Shown here one piece after another: positions 29,718 through 37,127 of a DNA stretch of 64,000 nucleotides (position 1 is its first letter; each line of letters opens with the position of its first letter). The notes beneath the pieces are model-generated. The model was not told where the DNA came from. It ran no database searches and worked only from the letters and a program-made list of their open reading frames with translations. A program made the position numbers and the translations under genes. Source of the stretch: Trebonia sp963822615 (lineage in GTDB: Bacteria; Actinomycetota; Actinomycetes; Streptosporangiales; Streptosporangiaceae); contig CAWGIM010000026.1 in NCBI GenBank assembly GCA_963822615.1, positions 242,044-306,043 on the forward strand, given 5' to 3'.

Positions 29718-29744
29718 GGGCCTCGCCCCAGCCGCGCTAGCCAG

Positions 29745-29790
29745 AGCGGCCGGGCCTGACATGATGGCAATTAGGTCAGGCCCGGCCGCT
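29745..29790. terminator. Bidirectional terminator between deoR and ispG
   Basis: Perfect 16-bp stem: arms 29745-29760 and 29775-29790 around a 14-nt loop, between the convergent deoR-type and ispG genes. Confidence 0.85.
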
Positions 29791-29822
29791 GCGGCCTTCC
29801 CCCGCCGCGACGGCAGCGGGGG

Positions 29823-29840
29823 CCGGGGGTCTTCCCCCGG
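29823..29840 (-). terminator. Short hairpin after ispG
   Basis: CCGGGGG (29823-29829) and CCCCCGG (29834-29840) with a 4-nt loop, directly after the ispG stop. Confidence 0.5.
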
Positions 29841-29845
29841 GAACA

Positions 29846-31009
29846 TCAGCTAACGGTGACGATCGGCTGGCCGGGCGCCCCGTCCTGCGCGCCGTCTTCG
29901 AGGGACTGCTCGGCCAGCCGCATCGCCTCGTCGATCAGGGTCTCCACGATCTTCGACTCGGGCACGGTGGCGACCACCTTGCCCTTGACGAAGATCTGGC
30001 CCTTGCCGTTACCCGAGGCCACGCCGAGGTCCGCCTCGCGGGCCTCGCCCGGGCCGTTCACCACGCAGCCCATCACCGCGACCCGGAGCGGGACCTCAAG
30101 CCCGGTCAGCCCGGCGGTCACCTCTTCCGCCAGCTTGTACACGTCGACCTGGGCCCGGCCGCAGGACGGGCAGGAGACGATCTCCAGGCCGCGCTGGCGC
30201 ATCCCCATCGACTCGAGGATGCCGATGCCGACCTTGACCTCTTCCACCGGCGGGGCCGACAGCGACACCCGGATGGTGTCGCCGATGCCCTGCGACAGCA
30301 GGGCGCCGAACGCGGTGGCGGACTTGATCGTGCCCTGGAAGGCCGGCCCGGCCTCGGTCACCCCGAGGTGCAGCGGGTAGTCGCACTGGGCGGCGAGCAG
30401 CCGGTAGGCCTTGATCATCACCACCGGGTCGTGGTGCTTGACCGAGATCTTGATGTCGCGGAAGCCGTGCTCCTCGAACAGCGAGCACTCCCACAGCGCC
30501 GACTCGACCAGCGCCTCCGGGGTGGCCTTGCCGTACTTGGCGAGCAGCCGCTTGTCCAGCGACCCGGCGTTGACGCCGATCCGGATCGGGGTGCCGGCGT
30601 CGTTCGCGGCCCGGGCGATCTCCTTGATCTTGTCGTCGAATTCCTTGATGTTGCCCGGGTTCACCCGGACCGCCGCGCAGCCCGCGTTGATCGCCGCGAA
30701 CACGTACTTGGGCTGGAAGTGGATGTCGGCGATGACCGGGATCTGCGACTTCTTGGCGATCGCGCCCAGTGCGTCCGCGTCGTCCTGCGACGGCACCGCC
30801 ACCCGGACGATCTGGCAGCCGGACGCGGTCAGCTCGGCGATCTGCTGCAGGGTGGCGTTCACGTTGGCGGTCAGCGTGGTGCACATCGACTGCACGCTGA
30901 CCGGCGCGCCGCCGCCGACCGGGACGTTCCCCACCATCAGCTGGCGCGACTGGCGGCGCTCGGCGAGCGGCGCGGGCGGCGTAGCTGGCATGCCAAGGTC
31001 AACGCTCAT
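29846..31009 (-). CDS. ispG: (E)-4-hydroxy-3-methylbut-2-enyl-diphosphate synthase IspG (GcpE)
   Basis: IspG is the iron-sulfur enzyme that converts MEcPP to HMBPP in the MEP isoprenoid pathway. I use ATG 31009 (MSVDLGMPATPPAPLAERR), which matches family starts; the frame is open 25 codons further upstream. Motifs seen: APVSVQSM, DIHFQPKYVFAA, VRVNPGNIK, and the C-terminal cluster cysteines in SCPSCGRAQVD and GCVVNGPGEA. The length is 387 residues. It is downstream of rip1 and dxr in the same direction, as in M. tuberculosis, so two MEP enzymes are encoded here. Confidence 0.96.
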   Translation of the reverse strand: MSVDLGMPATPPAPLAERRQSRQLMVGNVPVGGGAPVSVQSMCTTLTANVNATLQQIAELTASGCQIVRVAVPSQDDADALGAIAKKSQIPVIADIHFQPKYVFAAINAGCAAVRVNPGNIKEFDDKIKEIARAANDAGTPIRIGVNAGSLDKRLLAKYGKATPEALVESALWECSLFEEHGFRDIKISVKHHDPVVMIKAYRLLAAQCDYPLHLGVTEAGPAFQGTIKSATAFGALLSQGIGDTIRVSLSAPPVEEVKVGIGILESMGMRQRGLEIVSCPSCGRAQVDVYKLAEEVTAGLTGLEVPLRVAVMGCVVNGPGEAREADLGVASGNGKGQIFVKGKVVATVPESKIVETLIDEAMRLAEQSLEDGAQDGAPGQPIVTVS

Positions 31010-31127
31010 TGGTTCCCATCCCGTTCGGGTCATCGGCTTGTACAGCCCATTGTCGCCCAGTCCCTCGGCCCGCCGCCCGCCCAACCTGACCCTCGCGTCA
31101 GGCTAGCGGCGAAGCGTCACAGGGCAT

Positions 31128-32315
31128 TTACCCGATGTTCACCGGGTTCACGATGTCGGCCAGGATGAGCATCGCCCCGAACACCACCAGCACCAGGAAG
31201 ATGCTGAAGCTAACCGGGACCAGCTTACGGTAGTCGACCAGGCCCGGGTCCGGGCGGCGGCGCAGCCGGGCGAACCAGGCCCGGATCCGCTCCCAGATCA
31301 CCACCGCGACGTGGCCGCCGTCCATCGGCAGCAGCGGCAGCAGGTTGAACACGCCGACGAAGATGTTCAGCGACGCGATCAGCAGCAGCACGAAGCTGAC
31401 CTTGTACTCCCAGCCCACGTTGGCCGCGACCGCCTGGCCGGTCTCCCGGGCGGCGCCGACCACGCTGGAGACGTTCCCGGCGGCGGTCGACGAGCGGTCC
31501 TTGGCGAACAGCTTCGGCACCGCGGCCGGCAGCTGCGCCAGCGCGCTGGCCGAGCCGGTGATCACCTGCGAGAAGCCGGTGCCGACGTACTTGACCGAGC
31601 TGAGCACGCTCTGCTGCTGGAACACGGTCGCGGGCGCGATGCCCAGGTAGCCGCCGTGACCGGGCACGTTGGCGAGGGTGGCGTGCAGGGTGACCGGCTT
31701 GCCGGCGCGGTCCACCGTCAGCGTCACCGGGGTGCCCGGCTTGACCTTCACGATCTCGGCCGAGAGCTGGGTCCAGCTGGATACCGGGGTGCCGTCGAAC
31801 GCGGTCACCGTGTCGCCGACCTTCAGGCCCGCCGCCACCGCGGGCGCGGTCGGTCCGCCGGCGCAGGCGGTGCCGTTCTGGATCGCCGTCTCGCTGGCGG
31901 GCACGCAGGTCGCCACGGTGCCGAGCTGGGTGGTGTTGTCGTTCTCGATGCCGATGCCGAGGGCAAGCCCGAAGATGAGCACCGCCGCGATCACGAAGTG
32001 CATGAACGACCCGGCCACGAGCACGATCAGCCGCTGCCAGCCGGGCGCGCGGCGGAACGACCTGGCCTCGTCCTCCGGGTCCACCTCGTCCAGCGAGGTC
32101 ATCCCGGTGATCTTGACGAACCCGCCCAGGGGGAGGGCCTTGATGCCGTACTCGGTCTCGCCGCGCTGCGTGGACCACACCGTCGGGCCGAACCCGACGA
32201 AGAAGCTGGTGCACTTCATGCCGAACCGCTTGGCGGTGGCGAAGTGGCCGGCCTCGTGCAGCATCACCGACACCAGCAGGGCGACAAGGAAGATCAGCCA
32301 GCCGATTGCGTCCAA
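31128..32315 (-). CDS. rip1: Site-2 intramembrane metalloprotease RseP/Rip1
   Basis: The 395-residue membrane protease cuts anti-sigma factors or other proteins within the membrane. Zinc ligands: HEAGH (His20, Glu21, His24) in the first helix, and the third ligand in the NLLPLLPMDGGH motif near residue 330. A PDZ domain lies between (about 165-260). The order dxr-rip1-ispG is conserved from M. tuberculosis. The start is 25 nt after the dxr stop, so the genes are in one operon. Confidence 0.95.
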   Translation of the reverse strand: MDAIGWLIFLVALLVSVMLHEAGHFATAKRFGMKCTSFFVGFGPTVWSTQRGETEYGIKALPLGGFVKITGMTSLDEVDPEDEARSFRRAPGWQRLIVLVAGSFMHFVIAAVLIFGLALGIGIENDNTTQLGTVATCVPASETAIQNGTACAGGPTAPAVAAGLKVGDTVTAFDGTPVSSWTQLSAEIVKVKPGTPVTLTVDRAGKPVTLHATLANVPGHGGYLGIAPATVFQQQSVLSSVKYVGTGFSQVITGSASALAQLPAAVPKLFAKDRSSTAAGNVSSVVGAARETGQAVAANVGWEYKVSFVLLLIASLNIFVGVFNLLPLLPMDGGHVAVVIWERIRAWFARLRRRPDPGLVDYRKLVPVSFSIFLVLVVFGAMLILADIVNPVNIG

Positions 32316-32340
32316 CTTCTGCCGTTCCTCCTTCGCGGGC

Positions 32341-33546
32341 CTAGCGGGCCTGAGCGGTCAGCTCTCTGGCCCGGGCCCGGGCCCAGGCGTCGACGGCGAG
32401 GACGTCCTCTACCGTGGCGGCCCCCGTGCGCGACGTGTCGTGCTCAGAGACTACGCGAGCCACTGTGTCAACGATCGCGGTAAAGGAGATACTTCCCGCC
32501 AGGAAGTCGGCCACGCACGCCTCGTTGGCCCCGTTGTAGACGGCCGGGGTGGTGCCGCCCGCCCGGGCGGCCGCGCGCGCCAGCGCCACGGCCGGGAACG
32601 CCTCGTCGTCGAGCGGCTCGAACGTCCAGCTCGCGGCGGCCGTCCAGTCCAGCCCGGGCGCCGCCCCCGGCACCCGGTCGGGCCAGGCCAGGCCGAGCGC
32701 GATCGGCGTGCGCATGTCGGGCGGGCTGGCCATGATGATGGTGGCGCCGTCGGAGAACTCCACCATCGAGTGCACGATCGACTGCGGGTGCACCACCACG
32801 TCCACCTTGTCCAGGCCGAAGCCGAACAGCAGGTGCGCCTCGATCACCTCAAGGCCCTTGTTCACCAGCGTGGCCGAGTTGGTGGTGACCAGCGGACCCA
32901 TCCGCCAGGTCGGGTGCGCGAGCGCCTGCTCCGGGGTGACCGACTCCAGGCGCTGCCGCGGCCAGCCGCGGAACGGCCCGCCGCTGGCCGTCAGCACCAG
33001 CCGCTTCACCTCCGCGGTGGACCCGGCCCGGAGGCACTGCGCGATCGTCGAGTGCTCCGAGTCAACCGGCACGATCTGCCCCGGCTTGGCCCGGCTGGTC
33101 ACCAGCGACCCGCCGATGATCAGCGACTCCTTGTTGGCCAGGGCCAGCGTGCGGCCCGCGTCGAGCGCGGCCAGGGTCGCCCGCAGGCCCGCCGCCCCGG
33201 TCACCCCGTTGAGCACCACGTCGCACGGCAGGGCCGCCAGGTGGCACACCGCGTCCACCCCGGACAGCACGGTGACCGGAGGGGAGGAAGCCGCACCCGT
33301 TCGGTCCGGTCCGGCTTTGAGTGCCGCTGCCACCGGCCCGGCCGCCGCCTCGTCGGCCACCGCCACCAGCGGCACCCCGAATTCGGCCGCCTGGCTGGCC
33401 AGCAGCTCCGGCTGGCCGCCGCCGGCGGCCAGGGCGACGACCCGGAACCGGTCCGGGTTACGGCGCACGATGTCGAGTGCCTGGGTGCCGATCGACCCGG
33501 TCGAACCGAGGATCACCACATCACGGGGGGCTGGCGTCGCGCTCAC
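32341..33546 (-). CDS. dxr: 1-deoxy-D-xylulose-5-phosphate reductoisomerase
   Basis: Dxr makes MEP from DXP with NADPH, the first committed MEP step. Motifs: ILGSTGSIGTQALDI (NADPH loop), GVTGAAGLRATLAAL, ALANKESLI, PVDSEHSTIAQCL (metal-binding Asp/Glu), and LTASGGPFRG. I take GTG 33546 (401 residues); TTG 33564 is 18 nt upstream with no better ribosome site. A segment near residue 82 (GPDRTGAASSPPV) contains a copy of the dispersed repeat (33290-33304) and may be an insert in a surface loop. First gene of dxr-rip1-ispG. Confidence 0.95.
   Translation of the reverse strand: MSATPAPRDVVILGSTGSIGTQALDIVRRNPDRFRVVALAAGGGQPELLASQAAEFGVPLVAVADEAAAGPVAAALKAGPDRTGAASSPPVTVLSGVDAVCHLAALPCDVVLNGVTGAAGLRATLAALDAGRTLALANKESLIIGGSLVTSRAKPGQIVPVDSEHSTIAQCLRAGSTAEVKRLVLTASGGPFRGWPRQRLESVTPEQALAHPTWRMGPLVTTNSATLVNKGLEVIEAHLLFGFGLDKVDVVVHPQSIVHSMVEFSDGATIIMASPPDMRTPIALGLAWPDRVPGAAPGLDWTAAASWTFEPLDDEAFPAVALARAAARAGGTTPAVYNGANEACVADFLAGSISFTAIVDTVARVVSEHDTSRTGAATVEDVLAVDAWARARARELTAQAR
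33290..33304. repeat. Dispersed repeat copy inside dxr
   Basis: GCCGCACCCGTTCGG, 15 of 15 bases as in copies at 38895 and 50584, read in frame as TGAA within dxr. The CTGGTT partner is absent. Confidence 0.5.
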
Positions 33547-33737
33547 CCGCCCATTCTGCGGCAACGGCCGGCCCGGCGCGAACCCGCCCGGCGAACCGGG
33601 CCCGGCGAACCAGGCCGGGCGAACCCCGCGGCGGGAGCCGGCCCGCCATCGGCCTGGTTACATAAGGCCACTTTCCGATTACAGTCGGCGCGTCACCCGG
33701 CGGCCGCCTGGGCCGGCCAGTAGCATTCCGAGCATCT

Positions 33738-34763
33738 ATGGCAATAACGCTAAGTAAGCGTCTGCTAACGGCTGTCGCAGTGGCCGTGCTCGCCGTCGGC
33801 ACGCAGGCGCTCCTCCCCCGCGCTTCCGGCTTGCTGTCCGACGGCCAGCTGCCGCAGGCGTCGGCCGGCTCCGCCGCCCAGGCCGCGGCCCTGCGCTACT
33901 GGACCCCGGCCCGGATGGCGGCCACCGTCGCCGCCGATACCGCCGACGCCGACACCGCCCAGCGGCGCCTGGTCCGCGCCCGCACCCTGGTCAGGAGGGC
34001 TCCCGCCAAGCCCGCCGGGCCAGGCCCGTGGCTGACCGGCGACACCGGCGGCAACGGGCTGCGCTGGACGCACGGGGGCGCGGTCACGGCCGCCGTCGGC
34101 AAGGTCTTCTTCACCCTCGGCCACGCCGACTACGTGTGCTCGGGAACCCTGGTCGGCCACCAGGGCCTGGTGCTGACCGCCGCGCACTGCGTCGACGGCG
34201 GCCCCGGGCCCGGCCGGGCCGCGCAGTGGGCCAGCAACTGGGTGTTCGCGCCCGGCTACCGGGACGGGCAGCTACCGTACGGCGAGTACACCGGCCGCCG
34301 CTTCTACACGCTGCCGGGCTGGGCCGGGCCACAGGGCGGGACCGAGCAGTACGACGTCGCCTTCGTCCAGGTCAGCCCGGCCACCCGGGCCGGCCTGCCG
34401 GAGCCCGCCAGCCTGCCGCCCGGCCTTCCGCTGCGGTTCGCGGACAGCCAGGACGCGGCCGGCCTGGCGGGCCGCGGCTACGTCTTCGGTTATCCGGCCG
34501 AGCCGCCCTACACCGGCCTTTACCCGAACTACTGCGCCGGGACGGGCACCGCTTCCGGTGACAGCGTCCGGCTGCCGTGCGCGATGACGGCGGGAGACAG
34601 CGGCGGGCCGTGGCTGACCGGGTTCAGCCCCCGGGCGGGCAGCGGCACGGTGTACGCGGTCAGCGCCTACAAGCTGTCAGGCAACCTGACCGTGCTCTAC
34701 GGCGCGGTGCTCGGGCCGCAAGCCCGCGCCGTCTACCAGCGGGCGGCCGCCCCGGCGAGCTGA
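33738..34763 (+). CDS. Secreted trypsin-like serine protease
   Basis: The 341-residue protein has a signal peptide (residues 1-25, LLTAVAVAVLAVGTQALLP), a propeptide-like region to about 95, and a chymotrypsin-fold protease. The catalytic triad is complete: His150 in LTAAHC, Asp206 in YDVAFV and Ser288 in GDSGGP. Cys151 can pair with Cys134, as in the family. It should act outside the cell. ATG 33738 lies 11 nt after TAGCAT, a likely -10. It is divergent from dxr. Confidence 0.9.
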   Translation: MAITLSKRLLTAVAVAVLAVGTQALLPRASGLLSDGQLPQASAGSAAQAAALRYWTPARMAATVAADTADADTAQRRLVRARTLVRRAPAKPAGPGPWLTGDTGGNGLRWTHGGAVTAAVGKVFFTLGHADYVCSGTLVGHQGLVLTAAHCVDGGPGPGRAAQWASNWVFAPGYRDGQLPYGEYTGRRFYTLPGWAGPQGGTEQYDVAFVQVSPATRAGLPEPASLPPGLPLRFADSQDAAGLAGRGYVFGYPAEPPYTGLYPNYCAGTGTASGDSVRLPCAMTAGDSGGPWLTGFSPRAGSGTVYAVSAYKLSGNLTVLYGAVLGPQARAVYQRAAAPAS

Positions 34764-34768
34764 GCAAC

Positions 34769-35050
34769 TCAGCCGAGGAGCTGGCTGACCTGCCGCGCCA
34801 GCGCGAAGTCAGCGCTGGTCAGCCCGCCCGCCGAGTGCGTCACGAGGGACAGCGTCACCTTGTTCCAGGAGATGGAGATATCCGGATGGTGGCCGGCCCG
34901 CTCGGCCAGGAAGCCGACCGCGTTGACCAGCAGCAGCGAGTCACGGAAGTCCCCGCCGGTGACCGTGCGGGTGAGCTGACCGTCGCTAACGGACCAGCCG
35001 GGGGTGGCCGACAGCTCGGCATTGACCTGCTCGGAGGTAAGAGTCGCCAT
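34769..35050 (-). CDS. Pterin-4a-carbinolamine dehydratase
   Basis: The 93-residue enzyme carries the family signature AERAGHHPDISISWNKVTLSL followed by THSAGGLT; the paired His are catalytic. It dehydrates 4a-hydroxy-tetrahydropterin and may recycle pterin cofactor, or act in Moco-related chemistry. No aromatic amino acid hydroxylase is in view. It is convergent with the protease gene (5 nt between stops) and divergent from gcvT. Confidence 0.92.
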   Translation of the reverse strand: MATLTSEQVNAELSATPGWSVSDGQLTRTVTGGDFRDSLLLVNAVGFLAERAGHHPDISISWNKVTLSLVTHSAGGLTSADFALARQVSQLLG

Positions 35051-35053
35051 GCT

Positions 35054-35092
35054 CCGTCCCTACCCGCTGGATGCCCCGTCCCTACCCGCTGG
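35054..35092 (+). repeat. Two 17-bp direct repeats upstream of gcvT
   Basis: CCGTCCCTACCCGCTGG at 35054-35070 and 35076-35092, a 22-bp period (two helical turns). They lie just upstream of the gcvT -10 in a 58-bp divergent promoter region. Confidence 0.7.
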
Positions 35093-35095
35093 CGC

Positions 35096-35101
35096 TAGGA
35101 T
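35096..35101 (+). promoter_or_regulatory. -10 hexamer for leaderless gcvT
   Basis: TAGGAT, 7 nt before GTG 35109, directly after the second 17-bp repeat. Confidence 0.55.
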
Positions 35102-35108
35102 CAGCCGG

Positions 35109-36215
35109 GTGACCCCGACTGTGCGCGATACGCCGCTGCGAGCGGTACACGAGCGGCTCGGCGCGACGATGACCGACTTCGCGGGCTGGCTGATGCCGCT
35201 GCGCTACGGCAGCGAGACCGCGGAGCACAACGCCGTGCGGACCAGCGCCGCCCTGTTCGACCTGAGCCACATGGGCGAGATCGCGGTGACCGGGCCCGGC
35301 GCCGCCGCGGCGCTCGACTACGCGCTGGTCGGCCAGCCGTCGGCGCTGGCGGTCGGCCGCGCCCGGTACACCATGCTGTGCGCACCGGACGGCGGCATCC
35401 TCGACGACCTGATCGTCTACCGGCAGGCCGGGGAGCGCTTCCTCGTCGTCGCCAACGCGTCCAACACCGCGGTGGTGCTGGCCGAGCTGACCGCGCGGTG
35501 CGGCGGCGACGGCACGCCGGCCGGGTCGGCGCTGGTGGCCGACGAGTCCGCCAGCACGGGGCTGGTGTCCATCCAGGGCCCGAACGCGTGCGGCTTGCTC
35601 GCGCCGCTGACCGATGTCCCGGTGGCGGACATGCGCTACTACGCGGGCGGCTACGGCACCGTCGCGGGCCGCCCCGCCTGGATCGCCCGGACCGGGTACA
35701 CCGGCGAGGACGGCTTCGAGATCTTCTGCGCGCCGGACGACTGCGAGCCGGTCTGGGACGCGCTGGCGGCGACCGTACCGGGCGGGGTGCCGGCCGCCGG
35801 GCTGGCCGCCCGCGATACGCTCCGGCTCAAGGCCGGCATGCCGCTTTACGGCAACGAGCTCGGCCCGGACGTCACCCCGTACGAGGCGGGGCTGGGCCGG
35901 GTCGTCCGGCTGGACAAGCCGGGTGACTTCGTCGGGCGCGCCGCCCTCGCCGCCCGGGCGGCCGAAGGACCCCGGCGCACCCTCATCGGCCTGCGGGCCG
36001 GAACGCGGCGGGTGCCACGGCACGGCTACCCGGTGCTGTCCGGGGCGCGGCCGGTCGGCGAGGTGACCAGCGGGGCACCGTCGCCGACGCTGGGCGTGCC
36101 GGTAGCGATGGCGTACGTCGAGGTGGACACGACAGGACCGCTCGGGATCGACATCCGGGGCAAGACCGAGCCGGCCGAGATAACCGGGCTGCCGTTTTAC
36201 GACAGGAGAAAGTGA
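35109..36215 (+). CDS. gcvT: Glycine cleavage system aminomethyltransferase GcvT
   Basis: GcvT transfers the methylene group from the lipoyl arm of GcvH to tetrahydrofolate. From GTG 35109 the protein has 368 residues, the family norm. Motifs: LRAVHERLGATMTDFAGWLMP, SHMGEI, the folate-binding RTGYTGEDGFEIFC, and GLAARDTLRLKAGMPLYGNE. The start is 7 nt from TAGGAT, hence probably leaderless. Two direct repeats just upstream may be an operator. The gcvH gene follows directly; gcvP is not in the window. Confidence 0.95.
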   Translation: MTPTVRDTPLRAVHERLGATMTDFAGWLMPLRYGSETAEHNAVRTSAALFDLSHMGEIAVTGPGAAAALDYALVGQPSALAVGRARYTMLCAPDGGILDDLIVYRQAGERFLVVANASNTAVVLAELTARCGGDGTPAGSALVADESASTGLVSIQGPNACGLLAPLTDVPVADMRYYAGGYGTVAGRPAWIARTGYTGEDGFEIFCAPDDCEPVWDALAATVPGGVPAAGLAARDTLRLKAGMPLYGNELGPDVTPYEAGLGRVVRLDKPGDFVGRAALAARAAEGPRRTLIGLRAGTRRVPRHGYPVLSGARPVGEVTSGAPSPTLGVPVAMAYVEVDTTGPLGIDIRGKTEPAEITGLPFYDRRK

Positions 36216-36217
36216 CG

Positions 36218-36646
36218 ATGGGCGTTCCCGCGGAATTGCGGTACACGCAGGAGCACGAGTGGATCGCGGTCGACGGCGACACTGCCACGATCGGGATCAC
36301 CGACTACGCGACGCAGGCGCTCGGCGACGTCGTCTACGTGTCGCTGCCCGAGGTCGGGGCGGCGGTGACGGCGGGCGAGCCGTGCGGCGAGGTCGAGTCG
36401 ACCAAGTCCGTCAGCGACCTCTACGCCCCGGTGAGCGGGGAGGTCACCGAGGTCAACGAGGAGCTGGCGGACGACCCCGGCCTCATCAACGCCGAGCCGT
36501 ACGGCCTTGGCTGGATGTTCCGGGTCCGGGTGGCCGCGGGGTCGGCCGCGGGCGAGCTGCTCTCCCCCGCTGAGTACGAGGCACTGACCAAGAACGCGGG
36601 CTTATCCGCCGCGCCGCCGGCCGGACCGGGATGGTTGGCGCGCTGA
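36218..36646 (+). CDS. gcvH: Glycine cleavage system H protein
   Basis: GcvH carries the lipoyl arm between GcvP, GcvT and Lpd. AGGAG (36204-36208) is 9 nt from ATG 36218 but only 3 nt from GTG 36212, so ATG is chosen. Lipoyl Lys63 sits in GEVESTKSVSDLYAP. The length, 142 residues, exceeds the usual 125-130 because of the tail LSAAPPAGPGWLAR, whose last codons are part of a terminator stem. Two nt after the gcvT stop, so coupled. Confidence 0.96.
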   Translation: MGVPAELRYTQEHEWIAVDGDTATIGITDYATQALGDVVYVSLPEVGAAVTAGEPCGEVESTKSVSDLYAPVSGEVTEVNEELADDPGLINAEPYGLGWMFRVRVAAGSAAGELLSPAEYEALTKNAGLSAAPPAGPGWLAR

Positions 36647-36678
36647 GCCGGTAACCAGCGGCTCAGCGCGCCAACCAT
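36631..36678. terminator. Bidirectional terminator overlapping the gcvH stop
   Basis: Perfect 20-bp stem: arms 36631-36650 and 36659-36678 with an 8-nt loop. The left arm contains the last five codons and the TGA of gcvH. It also serves the convergent DUF3618 gene. Confidence 0.9.
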
Positions 36679-36706
36679 TTGCTTTCGGTGCTTTCGCGCG
36701 GGCGCG

Positions 36707-36973
36707 CTACTTGCGGAGCTTGCGCCAGACGAGGAAGCAGGTGACGCTGACGGCGGCGAGCGCGACCGCGCCGCCGATGCGCGGGTCAACCTGGCTGAGC
36801 CGTTCCACCGCCCGGTCGGTGGTGCGCCGTACCACGTTACGCGGCGACACCCGGTCGGTAATCTCGTCAATCGTCTTCGCGAGGTCGGCCCGGGTGCGCT
36901 CGATCTCGTCCACCAGTTCGCCCGGCGGGGGCGTCGGCTCGGCGCCCTTAGTCTCAATGTCGGTCTCGGCCAT
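36707..36973 (-). CDS. DUF3618 single-helix membrane protein
   Basis: From ATG 36973 the protein has 88 residues. Residues 18-48 carry the DUF3618 signature GELVDEIERTRADLAKTIDEI, then TDRVSPRNVVRR; a single membrane helix follows (68-83) and a basic end WRKLRK. Such proteins are common in actinobacteria and are often near envelope-stress genes; their role is not known. The longer upstream frame is Arg/Pro-rich and not credible. Confidence 0.85.
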   Translation of the reverse strand: MAETDIETKGAEPTPPPGELVDEIERTRADLAKTIDEITDRVSPRNVVRRTTDRAVERLSQVDPRIGGAVALAAVSVTCFLVWRKLRK

Positions 36974-37127
36974 ACGGGAAACTGTACTCGCCCGGCCGCC
37001 CGCTGCCCGCCCGCGCCGTCCCGGCCGGCTCCGCGCCTTACCGTGGCCGAGCCGCCGCCCGGGGGGAGGTGGAGCGGCCCGCCAGGCGGGGGATAACCTG
37101 CCCTGTGACCAGTGACCAGGCCGGCCG

